Assembly: GCF_030362855.1 (NCBI RefSeq)
Contig: NZ_JAUCBP010000001.1
Span: 69,613 to 133,612 of the forward strand
Source of the DNA: Neoalteromonas arenosi
GTDB lineage: Bacteria; Pseudomonadota; Gammaproteobacteria; Enterobacterales; Alteromonadaceae
Length of the DNA stretch: 64,000 nucleotides
Direction of reading: 5' to 3'
Under the pieces are notes generated by a model. That model searched no databases and was not told where the DNA came from. It was given only the letters and a program-made list of their open reading frames with translations. Below are positions 16,603-26,156 of the stretch, in pieces. Position 1 is the first letter of the stretch. Each line of letters starts with the position of its first letter. A program made the translations under genes and the position numbers.

Positions 16603-18305
16603 GACACCTGGCCTCGAGCCACTGACGACTGACCTAAATCTATCCACACCCCGTGATTAGCGAGTAATGTGTGTTGATGCTCCACAGCCATCGATGCCCA
16701 CCACTGCAACGCCTCTTCGATCAACGACTCTCGCTCTACCAGCTGGGCAGCGCATAATTGACACAACTGCTCGGCTATATTACTGAGGCAAGTGCTGAGT
16801 AATGGTGCAAGCACCATCGACCATGGCATGCCGCGCCACCCAGCTGGCACCTGCTTTAAAATTAATTTGCTCGCGACCTTATCAACATGGATATTTAACT
16901 CAGCTAACGCTTGGCGCAAACTTTCTGACCACGATTCCGTTGACGGAATGGCCACTGGCATTAGTAACGGCTGTGACGTGCTGCACTGAGCCAAGCTTTG
17001 CTGCAGGTATAGATGCAGGAATACAGAATTTGATACCACCCAAAGACCATTGTCATCACGCTTGGCAAATGCTAACTGATTAGCGAGACGCATACTGGCA
17101 AAACCTGAAATGCGTTGTGATGCCTCTGTTACCGACATTAACTGGGTATAGGATTGACCTGCCCGAGCGATGTCGCTGGTACTTTGCGTCCGTGCATGTT
17201 GATGACTACTGCTACTTGCGCTCCTGGATTGGGGGGTCAGCTGCTGGGGCGGCGAGTACTGATGGCTTTTTAATGGTTCTAGTGGCGCTAGCGATTCTTC
17301 AATTTTTCCAGCAGCGGCAGCTGTAGACAATGTCTGCTTAACCTGGCTGACGATAAAATCGTGCACTGTACGGGCGTGATGAAAGCGCACCTCATGCTTG
17401 GCCGGGTGAACGTTAACGTCAACGTCACTGGGTTCAACTTCGACAAACAAGACATATTGCGCTTCGACGTCTGTCAAACCAAGTAGCTCAAATGCCTGTC
17501 GGATTGCATGATTAATCAGCTTATCTCGCATCGGTCGATGGTTGACGAAACTGTACTGCCAGTCTTGACCCGTTTGCGGCGCAGAAGGATTTACAATAAA
17601 GCCTTGCAGCGTCGCTTCTTCGCATTGTGCCTCAAGGGCCAGCAGTTGACGTTCATCAGTTTTGCCAAGCAAGTCAGAAACCCGTTTATACAATGACTCC
17701 GTTGCTTTCACTTGCTTAACGCGCTTGCCATTGTGTTTCAGGGTAAAACCAATGTTTTGGTGGCCAAGTGCTATGCGTCGGAAAACGGTTTCAATATGAC
17801 TAAATTCGGTTTTTTCCGTGCGTAGAAAGCGTCGCCGAGCCGGCGTATTAAAAAACAAATCATCCACTCGCACACTGGTACCCACCGGATGGGCGGCGGG
17901 CAAGATTTCAACCTCCATATCGCGGCCTTGTGCCTGTGCCTGCCAGGCTTCATTTTGCACCGCGGTTTTGGATGTTAAGGTCAAGCGGCTGACTGAGCTA
18001 ATACTCGCCAGAGCCTCACCGCGAAATCCCATACTGGCAATGGCTTCTAAATCATCCAGAGACTTGATCTTACTGGTTGCATGACGACTCAAGGCAAGCT
18101 CTAGTTCGTCTCTGGGGATGCCTTTACCGTTGTCGCGGATCAGTATCTGCTTATGGCCGCCCTGATAGATTTCGACCTCTATCATTGTAGCCCCTGCATC
18201 AATGCTATTTTCAACAAGCTCTTTAACTACAGAAGCAGGGCGCTCAACGACTTCTCCGGCCGCAATTTGGTTTGCCAACTCAGCAGGCAAGCGTTGGATC
18301 GACAC
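16599..18305 (-). CDS. mutL: DNA mismatch repair protein MutL
   Basis: Couples MutS mismatch recognition to strand processing. 568 residues (E. coli 615). GHKL ATPase N terminus: [27 protein letters not shown] and [11 protein letters not shown] Ser/Gln-rich linker lies at about 335-390, with a dimerisation domain at the C terminus. I see no DQHA-type endonuclease motif, as expected for a MutH-dependent MutL. GTG start at 18303-18305; the amiC stop is 12 bp upstream. It overlaps miaA by 4 bp. Confidence 0.97.
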   Translation of the reverse strand: MSIQRLPAELANQIAAGEVVERPASVVKELVENSIDAGATMIEVEIYQGGHKQILIRDNGKGIPRDELELALSRHATSKIKSLDDLEAIASMGFRGEALASISSVSRLTLTSKTAVQNEAWQAQAQGRDMEVEILPAAHPVGTSVRVDDLFFNTPARRRFLRTEKTEFSHIETVFRRIALGHQNIGFTLKHNGKRVKQVKATESLYKRVSDLLGKTDERQLLALEAQCEEATLQGFIVNPSAPQTGQDWQYSFVNHRPMRDKLINHAIRQAFELLGLTDVEAQYVLFVEVEPSDVDVNVHPAKHEVRFHHARTVHDFIVSQVKQTLSTAAAAGKIEESLAPLEPLKSHQYSPPQQLTPQSRSASSSSHQHARTQSTSDIARAGQSYTQLMSVTEASQRISGFASMRLANQLAFAKRDDNGLWVVSNSVFLHLYLQQSLAQCSTSQPLLMPVAIPSTESWSESLRQALAELNIHVDKVASKLILKQVPAGWRGMPWSMVLAPLLSTCLSNIAEQLCQLCAAQLVERESLIEEALQWWASMAVEHQHTLLANHGVWIDLGQSSVARGQVS

Positions 18306-18317
18306 TCAAATACCTAA

Positions 18318-19679
18318 TTAAATCGTCGGGATAGTTAACACTTGGCCAATGCGCACTACATCGTTGGTCAAGTTGTTAGCTGCTTTGATACTACTTACCT
18401 TAACGTTGTAGCGTTGTGCAAGCAATGACAATGATTCGCCGCTTACCACTTTGTGCTGGCGTACGGAGTTTTTGTTTGCCGCCCACAATGTCCCGTCAGG
18501 CGGAACCGCTTGAAAATAGCGTTTGGTTGCTGTGAACACAGATTCAGCCAGACGCTGACGGTGCTTTGCCCAGTTTAAGTTTTTCTCTTCCTGAGGGTTA
18601 GAGATAAACCCAACTTCAACCAATATAGAGGGAATATCAGGCGATGTTAGAACGGCCAAACTCGCAGCTTGCGGTCTGGTTTTATGCATACGTGTTATTT
18701 TTCGCATTTCAGCGATAACTTTTTCGGATAAATCATGACTGGTGGCCATCGAATGATCCATCGATAAACCGAGTATTGTCTCGGCTAAGTAGCGCTCACT
18801 GGTAGCGTCATTTATGACCTCAGCAGCACCGCCTAAGAGCTCTGAGTGACGCTCGGTACGCTCCATCCAGCGACCTAACTCAGTGTCAGCTCGACCGGTT
18901 GAAAGAACCCAAACAGAGCCACCTCGAGGTTGTGGCGTTGTAAATGCATCGGCGTGAATTGAGATCAACAAATCGGCTTTGTGTTCACGCGCCAGCTCAG
19001 GACGACGATTGGGCGAAATATAATAATCGCCGGTGCGGATCAATACTGCTCGCATACCCTCCTCGCCATCAACCAACCCGGCTAACTTTTTAGCAATACT
19101 CAGGACAATATTTTTCTCATAGGTACCGGTAGGACCAATCGACCCTGGATCTTCTCCACCGTGACCCGCGTCAATAGCAATAATGATATCGCGGTCACGA
19201 TCGCTCTCATCGCTGCGCTTGACCACCGTGGGCTGGCTTTGCTGAATAGCGTACGGCAAATCAACGACCAACCGGTGACCGTAGGGTTCCGTTGGCGGCA
19301 TCGCGAATAAATTTGGGGTCACCGGACTCGCTAAATCCAAAACTATGCGAGTACTTTGCTGGTTCTTTGGTGTACTTGTACGAATGCGTTGCAAAAGCTC
19401 ATTGAGATGCTCGGGACCAGACAAATCGGCAGTCAGTGACGTCTCGCTGAAGTCAATAACTAGGCGATCTGGGTTTTGCAGTGTGAAATAAGTAAAACTC
19501 GGCTGTGCCTCAAGGTCAAACACCACTCGAGTATTGGTTGGCGAAGGCCAAACGCGCACGCCTTCAATACTATTTGATGCAGAAATCGTCGCACTAAAAA
19601 ATAATAGAAACAAACAGCTGGCAAGGCGCAACCAAGCAATCAAACTTTTCTCAAGTTGTCTGTGGGTAAACCCTTCCAT
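18318..19679 (-). CDS. N-acetylmuramoyl-L-alanine amidase (AMIN, Amidase_3, LysM)
   Basis: Zinc amidase that cleaves septal peptidoglycan for daughter-cell separation (AmiB/AmiC type). 453 residues: an export signal with a hydrophobic stretch (about 15-34), an AMIN domain (about 38-145) targeting the divisome, an Amidase_3 catalytic domain (about 165-390, with AIDAGHGGEDPGS, ISIHAD and the E of SILVEVGFISN as zinc and catalytic residues), and one C-terminal LysM (about 408-452). Single LysM plus position next to mutL matches the amiB locus of other gammaproteobacteria. Follows tsaE by about 21 bp. Confidence 0.95.
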   Translation of the reverse strand: MEGFTHRQLEKSLIAWLRLASCLFLLFFSATISASNSIEGVRVWPSPTNTRVVFDLEAQPSFTYFTLQNPDRLVIDFSETSLTADLSGPEHLNELLQRIRTSTPKNQQSTRIVLDLASPVTPNLFAMPPTEPYGHRLVVDLPYAIQQSQPTVVKRSDESDRDRDIIIAIDAGHGGEDPGSIGPTGTYEKNIVLSIAKKLAGLVDGEEGMRAVLIRTGDYYISPNRRPELAREHKADLLISIHADAFTTPQPRGGSVWVLSTGRADTELGRWMERTERHSELLGGAAEVINDATSERYLAETILGLSMDHSMATSHDLSEKVIAEMRKITRMHKTRPQAASLAVLTSPDIPSILVEVGFISNPQEEKNLNWAKHRQRLAESVFTATKRYFQAVPPDGTLWAANKNSVRQHKVVSGESLSLLAQRYNVKVSSIKAANNLTNDVVRIGQVLTIPTI

Positions 19680-19700
19680 CGCTAAATGCCAATACTTATG

Positions 19701-20204
19701 TTATCCGTTATGCGCCTTTTCAACCATTGTAAGTAGGTACTCACCTAGTTGAGATTCTGCAGTGAAATTAATCTGGCGCAAAGAGTCACTGCTGATATCC
19801 ATGTCGATATTAATGCTTAAATCCGCGTCTGCCAAGTGCTGTGCGCCTTTATCCGGCCATTCAAACAAACAGATTGAACGCTGCTGCAAATAGTCGCGAA
19901 TCCCCATAAATTCCAGTTCTTCCGGATCAGCTAACCGATATAGGTCGAAATGATATACAGAAAAGTCTGGTAAATCATAAGGTTCGACCAATGTATAGGT
20001 TGGACTCTTAACCCGACCTGAATGCCCCAGACCGCCAATCAGTCCACGGCTAAAGGTCGTTTTACCTGCGCCCAAATCGCCGCGCAAATAGATGATAAGC
20101 GGAAATTTTGCGACCGCCTGAATCGCCGTTGCTAATTGTTGCGCAACCTGATCTGTCGCCTCAGTGTTCTCGACCGTAACGCGCATGGTTGAAAATTGAC
20201 TCAC
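19701..20204 (-). CDS. tsaE: tRNA threonylcarbamoyladenosine synthesis ATPase TsaE
   Basis: ATPase of the TsaB-TsaD-TsaE complex that makes t6A37 in ANN-decoding tRNAs. 167 residues with Walker A GDLGAGKTT and the family segment SPTYTLVEPY. The start is a GTG at 20202-20204 with AGGG about six bases before it; an ATG six codons later lacks such a site. It lies 12 bp after the nnr stop and 21 bp before amiC, the usual nnr-tsaE-amiB-mutL order. Confidence 0.96.
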   Translation of the reverse strand: MSQFSTMRVTVENTEATDQVAQQLATAIQAVAKFPLIIYLRGDLGAGKTTFSRGLIGGLGHSGRVKSPTYTLVEPYDLPDFSVYHFDLYRLADPEELEFMGIRDYLQQRSICLFEWPDKGAQHLADADLSINIDMDISSDSLRQINFTAESQLGEYLLTMVEKAHNG

Positions 20205-20216
20205 AACCTACCCTGC

Positions 20217-21725
20217 TTAGACAATCTTATGATTGATAAGTGCGCGTAATGCGTCGAAAAGATCACTGGCTAACAAACCTCGTTGGCCAAACTCTTTGGC
20301 CAAAACATCGCCAGCTCTGGCGTGTAAAGAAACACCGTATTTGCATGCTACATCGGCCTTAAGTGCTTGAGCAAACAAAGCGCCTAACACACCACTCAAG
20401 ACATCGCCCATGCCCGCTGTCGCCATACCCGGATTGCCATGACGAACAACCCATGCATGGCGTTCATTGTCGATGATACTGCCTGCGCCTTTGAGCACAC
20501 AGGTGGCATGATAGCGCTGGGACAGCTGCCTAGCAGCATTGAATCGATCGCTCTCGATTTCATCAACACTTACATTTAGCAGCCTTGATGCCTCACCAGC
20601 ATGCGGAGTGAGTACACACTGACTCATATTAAAAGTGCCTGAATACTTCGATAATAAGTTCAAGGCATCAGCATCAATCACAATAGGTTTAGCCTTCGAC
20701 TGACAATACTGTAGCGTTTTATCAAACGCGTTTTGACTCCAATCGTCTTGGCCCAAACCAGGACCTATTACGACACAGGTAGCCCATTCTAGGGCTTGCT
20801 CAAGGCTGTCAGTAATGACCATCAATTCTGGTCGGCCGGCATTTATTTGAATCTTAGAGTCTTCGTGAGCATAGACTTTTACCAGCCCGGTACCACAGCG
20901 CAACGCAGCCTCTCCCGCCAGGCGAATAGCACCCGCAGTGCCCTTGTTACCACCGATACACAAGAGACGCCCATACGTGCCCTTATGAGAATGAATCTGG
21001 CGCGGTGCCATTTGCGCAAAGTTCTCGAGTTCAATAATGGTTGCTGTAGAGCGTGCTAAACTGAGAAACGCCTTACCGATGCCTAGGTCATCAAAAATTA
21101 ATTGACCACAAGACTGCTTACCGGCACCTGTTACCAACCCCGATTTGATTCCGACAAAAGTCACCGTGATATCGGCTTGTATGCAGCGCCCCATCGACTG
21201 ACCAGTATTCGCTTCAAGTCCGGAAGGGACATCAATACTCACCACGGGTTTTGACGATTGATTGACTGTATCGATAATTGTGGCGTATTCATTGCGGATG
21301 TCACTATTCGTTCCAGTGCCTAACAAGGCATCAATGACAACATCACATTTATCCAATAACTCGGGGGAGAAAACCGAGATTTCGCCACCAGAATCCAACC
21401 AACGCTGTTGCGCTTTGGCTGAATCGCCTTGCAACACTCGGTCAGGCTCAACGGCACAAACGACTACATGCTTGCCCGCATTCTTAGCTTCACTTGCAGT
21501 AATGTATCCGTCACCGCCATTGTTCCCATGGCCTACAAGCACTAGATAGTTATCACTGTTAGGCATGTGTAATTGGCATTTTTCAAACACTCTGCGACCA
21601 GCCCGCAACATCAGTGTATACATTTCACAGCCTGACTGTTTAGCCGCTGTTTGTTCGTTGTCTCTTACCTGATCGGCTCGGTAGAGTTTGTGTGCTAAGC
21701 TTTGCGCCAATTCAGTATCTAACAT
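20217..21725 (-). CDS. nnr: Bifunctional NAD(P)H-hydrate epimerase/dehydratase
   Basis: Repairs hydrated NAD(P)H. The N-terminal YjeF_N domain (about 1-215; GHGNNGGDGYI and DALLGTGTN) epimerises R/S hydrates. The C-terminal carbohydrate-kinase-like domain (about 225-500; VIGPGLGQ, TPHAGEASRLL, GNPGMATAGMGDVLSG) is the ADP-dependent dehydratase. 502 residues, normal for the fused form. First gene of the leftward tsaE-amiC-mutL series. Its ATG is only 6 bp from the divergent queG start, so the promoters of both genes must lie inside each other's coding sequence or they rely on more distant signals. Confidence 0.96.
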   Translation of the reverse strand: MLDTELAQSLAHKLYRADQVRDNEQTAAKQSGCEMYTLMLRAGRRVFEKCQLHMPNSDNYLVLVGHGNNGGDGYITASEAKNAGKHVVVCAVEPDRVLQGDSAKAQQRWLDSGGEISVFSPELLDKCDVVIDALLGTGTNSDIRNEYATIIDTVNQSSKPVVSIDVPSGLEANTGQSMGRCIQADITVTFVGIKSGLVTGAGKQSCGQLIFDDLGIGKAFLSLARSTATIIELENFAQMAPRQIHSHKGTYGRLLCIGGNKGTAGAIRLAGEAALRCGTGLVKVYAHEDSKIQINAGRPELMVITDSLEQALEWATCVVIGPGLGQDDWSQNAFDKTLQYCQSKAKPIVIDADALNLLSKYSGTFNMSQCVLTPHAGEASRLLNVSVDEIESDRFNAARQLSQRYHATCVLKGAGSIIDNERHAWVVRHGNPGMATAGMGDVLSGVLGALFAQALKADVACKYGVSLHARAGDVLAKEFGQRGLLASDLFDALRALINHKIV

Positions 21726-21731
21726 TGTCTA

Positions 21732-22874
21732 ATGACCACCATAGATTCGATTGATTTAAATAACTTAGCAGACAATATCAAGGCTTGGGGCAAGGCGCTA
21801 GGTTTTCAGCACGTTGGAATCAGTGATGTTGATCTAGCTCAGCACGAGGCGCATTTGCAGCGATGGTTAGAGGCCGGCTATCACGGCGAGATGACCTATA
21901 TGGAAACTCATGGATTACTCCGAGCGCGTCCGGCTGAGTTGCTACCCGGAACCCTTCGTGCCATCGCTGTTCGCTATGACTACTTACCCCCTGAGGCTAA
22001 GTTCGCAACGGATCTTGCCAACCCAAACACGGCGTACATCAGCCGCTATGCGTTGGGCCGCGACTACCACAAAGTCGTCAGAAAAAAGCTGAAGCAGTTG
22101 GGCGATAGAATTAAAGCCGAGGTCAGCACAACGAATTTCCGTCCTTTTGTTGATTCTGCACCTGTATTGGAGCACGCATTAGCAGAAAAAGCGGGCATCG
22201 GTTGGACGGGAAAACATTCGCTAACACTCAGTCAAGAAGCAGGCTCCTGGTTCTTTTTAGGCGAGTTGCTGATCAATCTGCCGCTACCCGTTGACCAGCC
22301 AGTCGAAGAGCAGTGTGGTACCTGCACCGCATGCATGACTATTTGTCCCACTCAGGCTATTGTCGCACCCTATACCGTCGACGCGCGCAAGTGCATCTCT
22401 TACCTTACGATAGAGCAAGACGGTGATATTCCTGAGGACTTGCGAGCACTAATCGGCAATCGTATTTATGGCTGTGACGATTGCCAATTAGTTTGTCCTT
22501 TCAATCAAGACGCCCCTATTACAACCGACGCGGACTTTTCGCCGCGCCAAGTATTGATGAGTAAGCCGTTAGCTGAGCTTATGAGTTGGACTGAGACTGA
22601 GTTCTTACAAAACACTGAAGGCTCACCCATTCGTCGAATCGGCTATGCGCGCTGGCAGCGCAACATTGCTGTTGGATTGGGCAACGCCGATTGCACTGAG
22701 GACAACTTGGCCGCATTGCGGCAGGCTAAAGGGCGTGTCAATGCCATGGTAGATAACCATATTGACTGGGCACTGGAACAATTAGCAGCGAAAACCGAAC
22801 GCGCTGCTATGGTAACGCGCCAACAGCAACGTTTAGTCCGGTCAATTAGAAAAGGTCTTAAGCGAGACGCATAG
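21732..22874 (+). CDS. queG: Epoxyqueuosine reductase QueG
   Basis: Reduces epoxyqueuosine to queuosine at position 34 of GUN-decoding tRNAs, using cobalamin and two [4Fe-4S] clusters. 380 residues (E. coli 379). Two ferredoxin-like cysteine motifs are visible: CGTCTACMTICP with a later C in ARKC, and CDDCQLVCPF. The N-terminal cobalamin-binding domain and C-terminal HEAT-like region are present by length. Divergent from nnr with 6 bp between start codons. Confidence 0.96.
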   Translation: MTTIDSIDLNNLADNIKAWGKALGFQHVGISDVDLAQHEAHLQRWLEAGYHGEMTYMETHGLLRARPAELLPGTLRAIAVRYDYLPPEAKFATDLANPNTAYISRYALGRDYHKVVRKKLKQLGDRIKAEVSTTNFRPFVDSAPVLEHALAEKAGIGWTGKHSLTLSQEAGSWFFLGELLINLPLPVDQPVEEQCGTCTACMTICPTQAIVAPYTVDARKCISYLTIEQDGDIPEDLRALIGNRIYGCDDCQLVCPFNQDAPITTDADFSPRQVLMSKPLAELMSWTETEFLQNTEGSPIRRIGYARWQRNIAVGLGNADCTEDNLAALRQAKGRVNAMVDNHIDWALEQLAAKTERAAMVTRQQQRLVRSIRKGLKRDA

Positions 22875-22890
22875 CTTGTGCCGCCCTGTT

Positions 22891-22932
22891 GCGGACGCCT
22901 ATTCGGGGACGCCTTTTTAGGGGCGCCTAGTC
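22891..22932. repeat. Three short direct repeats between queG and hemE
   Basis: Three adjacent imperfect units of 13-15 bp built on GGGGACGCCT (GCGGACGCCTATTC, GGGGACGCCTTTTTA, GGGGCGCCTAGTC) fill the space between the convergent stop codons and run into the end of hemE. There is no clear hairpin, so this is not a normal terminator. Confidence 0.5.
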
Positions 22933-23991
22933 TTGGTGATATTGACGACTTAGTTTGTGCACGGCATCGACGAACACTTTGGCATTTTCCGGTGGTACAT
23001 CAAGGTGAATACCATGCCCAAGATTAAACACGTGCCCACTGCCGTGCCCGTAACCTTGTAAAATACCGTCTACCTCTTGCTCGATCCGTTCAGGCGCCGC
23101 GTAAAGCATAGAGGGATCCATATTGCCTTGTAGTGCCACCTTATGACCCACTCGCGCACGTGCCTCTGCGATGTTAATTGTCCAGTCTAGACCAACGGCA
23201 TCACAACCTGTAGCTGCAATAGATTCTAACCACATGCCGCCGTTCTTAGTGAAAAGCGTCACCGGTACTTTACGGCCTTCATTTTCGCGAATAAGGCCAT
23301 CGACAATTTTATGCATGTACTGCAATGAAAAATCACGATAGTCCCGCGGCGTAAGTACACCGCCCCAAGTATCAAATACCATGACTGACTGAGCACCGGC
23401 CTTAATTTGCGCATTGAGGTATAGAATGACCGAATCAGCCAGCTTATCTAACAACGCATGAAGGGACTGCGGATCAGCATACATCATCTTTTTAATTTTA
23501 GTGAACGCTTTGCTTGAACCCCCTTCAACCATGTAAGTTGCCAGAGTCCATGGACTGCCAGAAAAGCCAATTAACGGCACGTCACCATTGAGGCCTTTGC
23601 GGATTGTACGCACCGCATTCATCACATACCCCAGTTCTTGTTCTGGATCGGGAACTGGTAATTGTGCCACAGCCGCTGCGCTGTCAATGACGTGCTGAAA
23701 TCTTGGACCTTCACCCGTTTCAAAGTACAAGCCAAGTCCCATAGCGTCCGGGATAGTCAGAATATCTGAGAAAAGTATTGCCGCATCTAAGTTAAAGCGA
23801 CGCAATGGCTGTAGGGTCACTTCACAAGCCAACTCTGCATTTTTACACAACGACATAAAGTCACCGGCTTCGGCACGCGTCGCCTTGTATTCGGGCAAAT
23901 AGCGGCCGGCTTGACGCATCATCCATACAGGAGTTACATCTACCGGTTGTTTCAATAAAGCCCGTAAGTAGCGATCATTTTTCAGTTGCAT
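22927..23991 (-). CDS. hemE: Uroporphyrinogen decarboxylase
   Basis: Converts uroporphyrinogen III to coproporphyrinogen III in haem synthesis. The ATG at 23989-23991 is chosen (protein [13 protein letters not shown]...). It gives 354 residues, the same as E. coli HemE, whereas the upstream in-frame ATG at 24039 adds 16 residues not found in the family. Motifs: [15 protein letters not shown] near the N terminus and [13 protein letters not shown] in the centre. Convergent with queG. It lies downstream of nudC with a 230-bp gap that holds a candidate small RNA on the other strand. Confidence 0.97.
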   Translation of the reverse strand: MQLKNDRYLRALLKQPVDVTPVWMMRQAGRYLPEYKATRAEAGDFMSLCKNAELACEVTLQPLRRFNLDAAILFSDILTIPDAMGLGLYFETGEGPRFQHVIDSAAAVAQLPVPDPEQELGYVMNAVRTIRKGLNGDVPLIGFSGSPWTLATYMVEGGSSKAFTKIKKMMYADPQSLHALLDKLADSVILYLNAQIKAGAQSVMVFDTWGGVLTPRDYRDFSLQYMHKIVDGLIRENEGRKVPVTLFTKNGGMWLESIAATGCDAVGLDWTINIAEARARVGHKVALQGNMDPSMLYAAPERIEQEVDGILQGYGHGSGHVFNLGHGIHLDVPPENAKVFVDAVHKLSRQYHQD

Positions 23992-24106
23992 GCAATGTCT
24001 CAAAAAAACTCTGTCAATATTGGCGCGCGAATATAGCAACTTTTACGCGCTTTTTCAGGATTTCTTATGCTTTTGCCACCGATTCACACTAATTTCTGTC
24101 TAAAAC

Positions 24107-24135
24107 TTGCGCAATAAGTAAGTGTTTGCTATACG
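24107..24135 (+). promoter_or_regulatory. Candidate sigma70-type promoter for intergenic RNA
   Basis: TTGCGC (24107-24112), a 17-base spacer, then TATACG (24130-24135). Three or four matches per hexamer with ideal spacing. It precedes a hairpin and a strong rightward terminator within 80 bp. Found by eye, so moderate support. Confidence 0.4.
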
Positions 24136-24141
24136 TATAAC

Positions 24142-24217
24142 CCATAATAAAAAAAGAATCTCGTTGACGAGACCGCGCTAGAAGTATTTAGGCCCGAAAG
24201 CAATTTCGGGCTTTTTT
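24142..24217 (+). ncRNA. Candidate small RNA between hemE and nudC
   Basis: Between two leftward genes there is a rightward promoter-like element followed by a compact hairpin (TCTCGT-TG-ACGAGA, about 24160-24172) and a textbook intrinsic terminator at 24192-24217. No open frame of any length fits. The expected transcript is about 75 nt, with a 3' U-tail of the kind Hfq binds. It would run antisense to the 5' leader of hemE/3' side of nudC transcripts if these read through. Not matched to any RNA family I know. Confidence 0.4.
24192..24217 (+). terminator. Rightward intrinsic terminator with no rightward gene
   Basis: Perfect stem GCCCGAAA / TTTCGGGC (24192-24199 with 24204-24211), loop GCAA, then TTTTTT. 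In the leftward direction there is no T-run, so it does not serve nudC. Basis for the candidate small RNA. Confidence 0.85.
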
Positions 24218-24221
24218 ATGC

Positions 24222-25034
24222 TTACTCTTTAGCTTTGAGTCTGGCTACCGTGGTTTCGATGAGTTGACCGGCAATTGACAAGGTGGGAGGGACTAACGGT
24301 AATTGATCAATGTGGTACCAATTTGCATCACAGATTTCATTCTCATCAGGCGTAATTTCTCCCCCAGCGTATTCAGCAATGTATCCGACCATCAATGAGT
24401 GCGGGAAAGGCCAAGGTTGACTCCCAAAATATTCGAGATTTTTGACTTTAACACCGACCTCTTCCATTACCTCCCGGTGTACTGCCTCTTCAAGACTCTC
24501 GCCACTCTCGACAAAACCTGCGAGCGTTGAGTACATACCGGTATTTTTATGTCTCGTGCCCATTGCCAGCAGCAACTCTTGCCCGCGATAAATAGCCACA
24601 ATAATGCAAGGCGATACGCGCGGATAACAGCGGTGACCACAACGATCGCAGTGAGTTGCCATTTCCCAGTCCACTTGCCGCATCCTATTGCCACAACTCC
24701 CGCAATATCGGTGGGTTCGCATAAATAATGCGTATTGCCAAGCTTTGGCGAACAAACCAAACTGTTCGGGGCTGCCGTGCATCAAAGCACCACGCAATCC
24801 TACAGTTGGCAGTTCGTGCTCGAGTTGCTCATTTTCAGTGTCGAGTAAAAAAACTGATTTTTTTTCATATTCGCCAAGTACCACAATATTGTCTTCATAG
24901 TGCCTAACAAATGTGAGTGCCGACCAACGGCAAAGCATCATTAAAGATTGATCATCAGGCCTGATCATTCGATCTTTGTTAACAATTATCCAGAATGCTA
25001 AGTGATCGTTTTGTATGGCTTTTTTGATACTCAA
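24222..25034 (-). CDS. nudC: NADH pyrophosphatase NudC
   Basis: Nudix hydrolase that cleaves NAD(H) and removes NAD caps from RNA 5' ends. 270 residues. A four-cysteine zinc site (CGSCGNR ... CDRCGHRCYP) at about 117-140 is followed by a full Nudix box (GFVESGES ... REVMEEVG) and the NudC-specific SQPWPFPHSLM. Start is TTG at 25032-25034, with AGAGG about ten bases upstream. No in-frame ATG is positioned to keep the N-terminal strand (AFWIIVNKDR). Part of the conserved rsd/nudC/hemE neighbourhood, with rsd divergent. Confidence 0.95.
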   Translation of the reverse strand: MSIKKAIQNDHLAFWIIVNKDRMIRPDDQSLMMLCRWSALTFVRHYEDNIVVLGEYEKKSVFLLDTENEQLEHELPTVGLRGALMHGSPEQFGLFAKAWQYALFMRTHRYCGSCGNRMRQVDWEMATHCDRCGHRCYPRVSPCIIVAIYRGQELLLAMGTRHKNTGMYSTLAGFVESGESLEEAVHREVMEEVGVKVKNLEYFGSQPWPFPHSLMVGYIAEYAGGEITPDENEICDANWYHIDQLPLVPPTLSIAGQLIETTVARLKAKE

Positions 25035-25126
25035 AGTGTCTTCGCCTCTGTTTTCTTGTTGTTCATTTTTTGCTCAGTGATATACTCAAAATATCGATTC
25101 GACTGACCTATTAGGGAGGTTCATTC

Positions 25127-25600
25127 ATGCTTAGTCAAGTGGAACCCGCAGCGGCGCGGTTCACAACTATAAATACGACAATCGACACATGGTTAAATGA
25201 GCGCCAGCAGCTGTTGATAGAGTATTGCGCAATAGCCGGGCTTTCCGGGAATAAGCTGGAAAGCGCACAGTCATTGCCTACGGGAAATGATGTTACGCAG
25301 TTTTGCGAGATCATGATGGACTATGTGTCAGCGGGTCATTTCGAAATCTTCGATATTATGGCAAGTGAAGATCCAGCGGGCGAAGAACTGCGTAACGCGC
25401 TTTATCCAAGTATTCTTGAGACCACAGATTTAGCTCTGGCCTTTAACGATCGCTACGCCGACGTCGACACCATTGATGCTCCGGCAGAGTTTGAATCGAT
25501 GGTTGCGAAGCTGGGAGAAAACTTGGCCATTCGATTTGAGTTAGAAGATAAACTGATTCAGCATCTCTCTGATGCGCTACAGGCGAGTGAAGAAAACTGA
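25127..25600 (+). CDS. rsd: Regulator of sigma D (Rsd/AlgQ family)
   Basis: Anti-sigma70 helical protein that sequesters the housekeeping sigma factor and, in enterics, stimulates SpoT. 157 residues (E. coli 158). The family core FCEIMMDYVSAGHFEIFD is plain, preceded by a W-L-R-Q helix (DTWLNERQQLLIEYC). Strong site GGGAGG before the ATG. Divergent from nudC, as in enterics. Confidence 0.94.
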   Translation: MLSQVEPAAARFTTINTTIDTWLNERQQLLIEYCAIAGLSGNKLESAQSLPTGNDVTQFCEIMMDYVSAGHFEIFDIMASEDPAGEELRNALYPSILETTDLALAFNDRYADVDTIDAPAEFESMVAKLGENLAIRFELEDKLIQHLSDALQASEEN

Positions 25601-25707
25601 GCTCTTTTTTAGTCCGTATTTGTGCTAGGCTAATCGCTAGTGACAGATTGTTCGATTGCAGTGCAATCTTTATCTAGTTCAAACAGTTAGCATTTAATGA
25701 AGGTACG

Positions 25708-26151
25708 ATGAAAAGCATTCCTGCATTGATGGAACAAGCCAGCGAGTTTTGTGAGCAAAAAGGCGTTCGCTTTACTCCGCTTAGAGCAAAAGTTTATCAA
25801 TTATTGTTATCCAAAAGCCGTCCGATGGGCGCCTACGAATTACTCGATGTCCTGAGAGAAACTGAAGCTAGCGCTAAACCCGCGACAGTCTATCGTGCAC
25901 TGGATTTCCTACTGGATCACGATCTCATTCACAAACTAGAATCCACCAACAGCTTTGTAGCCTGCCATCACTTTGGTTGCAGTCATCCCGTCCAGTTTCT
26001 TATTTGCGACAGTTGTGGCGATGTGGCAGAGATTCAGTCTGAGGGCATTGAAGATAAACTAAATTCACAAGCACGTGACCGAGGCTTTCAAATCTCTAAA
26101 CAGACCATTGAAGCACATGGCTTGTGCGCACAATGCCTGGAAGAGGAGTAA
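25708..26151 (+). CDS. zur: Zinc uptake regulator Zur (Fur family)
   Basis: Zinc-sensing repressor of zinc import genes. 147 residues: a winged helix (GVRFTPLRAKVYQLLL ... KPATVYRALDFLL) and a dimerisation domain with two CxxC pairs (CDSC, CAQC) that form the structural zinc site, plus CHHFGCSH at the regulatory site. That cysteine pattern and the short length favour Zur over Fur. No target operator is visible here. It ends 5 bp before yjbQ. Confidence 0.9.
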   Translation: MKSIPALMEQASEFCEQKGVRFTPLRAKVYQLLLSKSRPMGAYELLDVLRETEASAKPATVYRALDFLLDHDLIHKLESTNSFVACHHFGCSHPVQFLICDSCGDVAEIQSEGIEDKLNSQARDRGFQISKQTIEAHGLCAQCLEEE

Positions 26152-26156
26152 GCGCC

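Noticed and set aside
16599-16647. Possible frameshift or fusion where mutL and miaA overlap
   Set aside because: Explained by a GTGA start/stop overlap; both proteins keep normal length and motifs.
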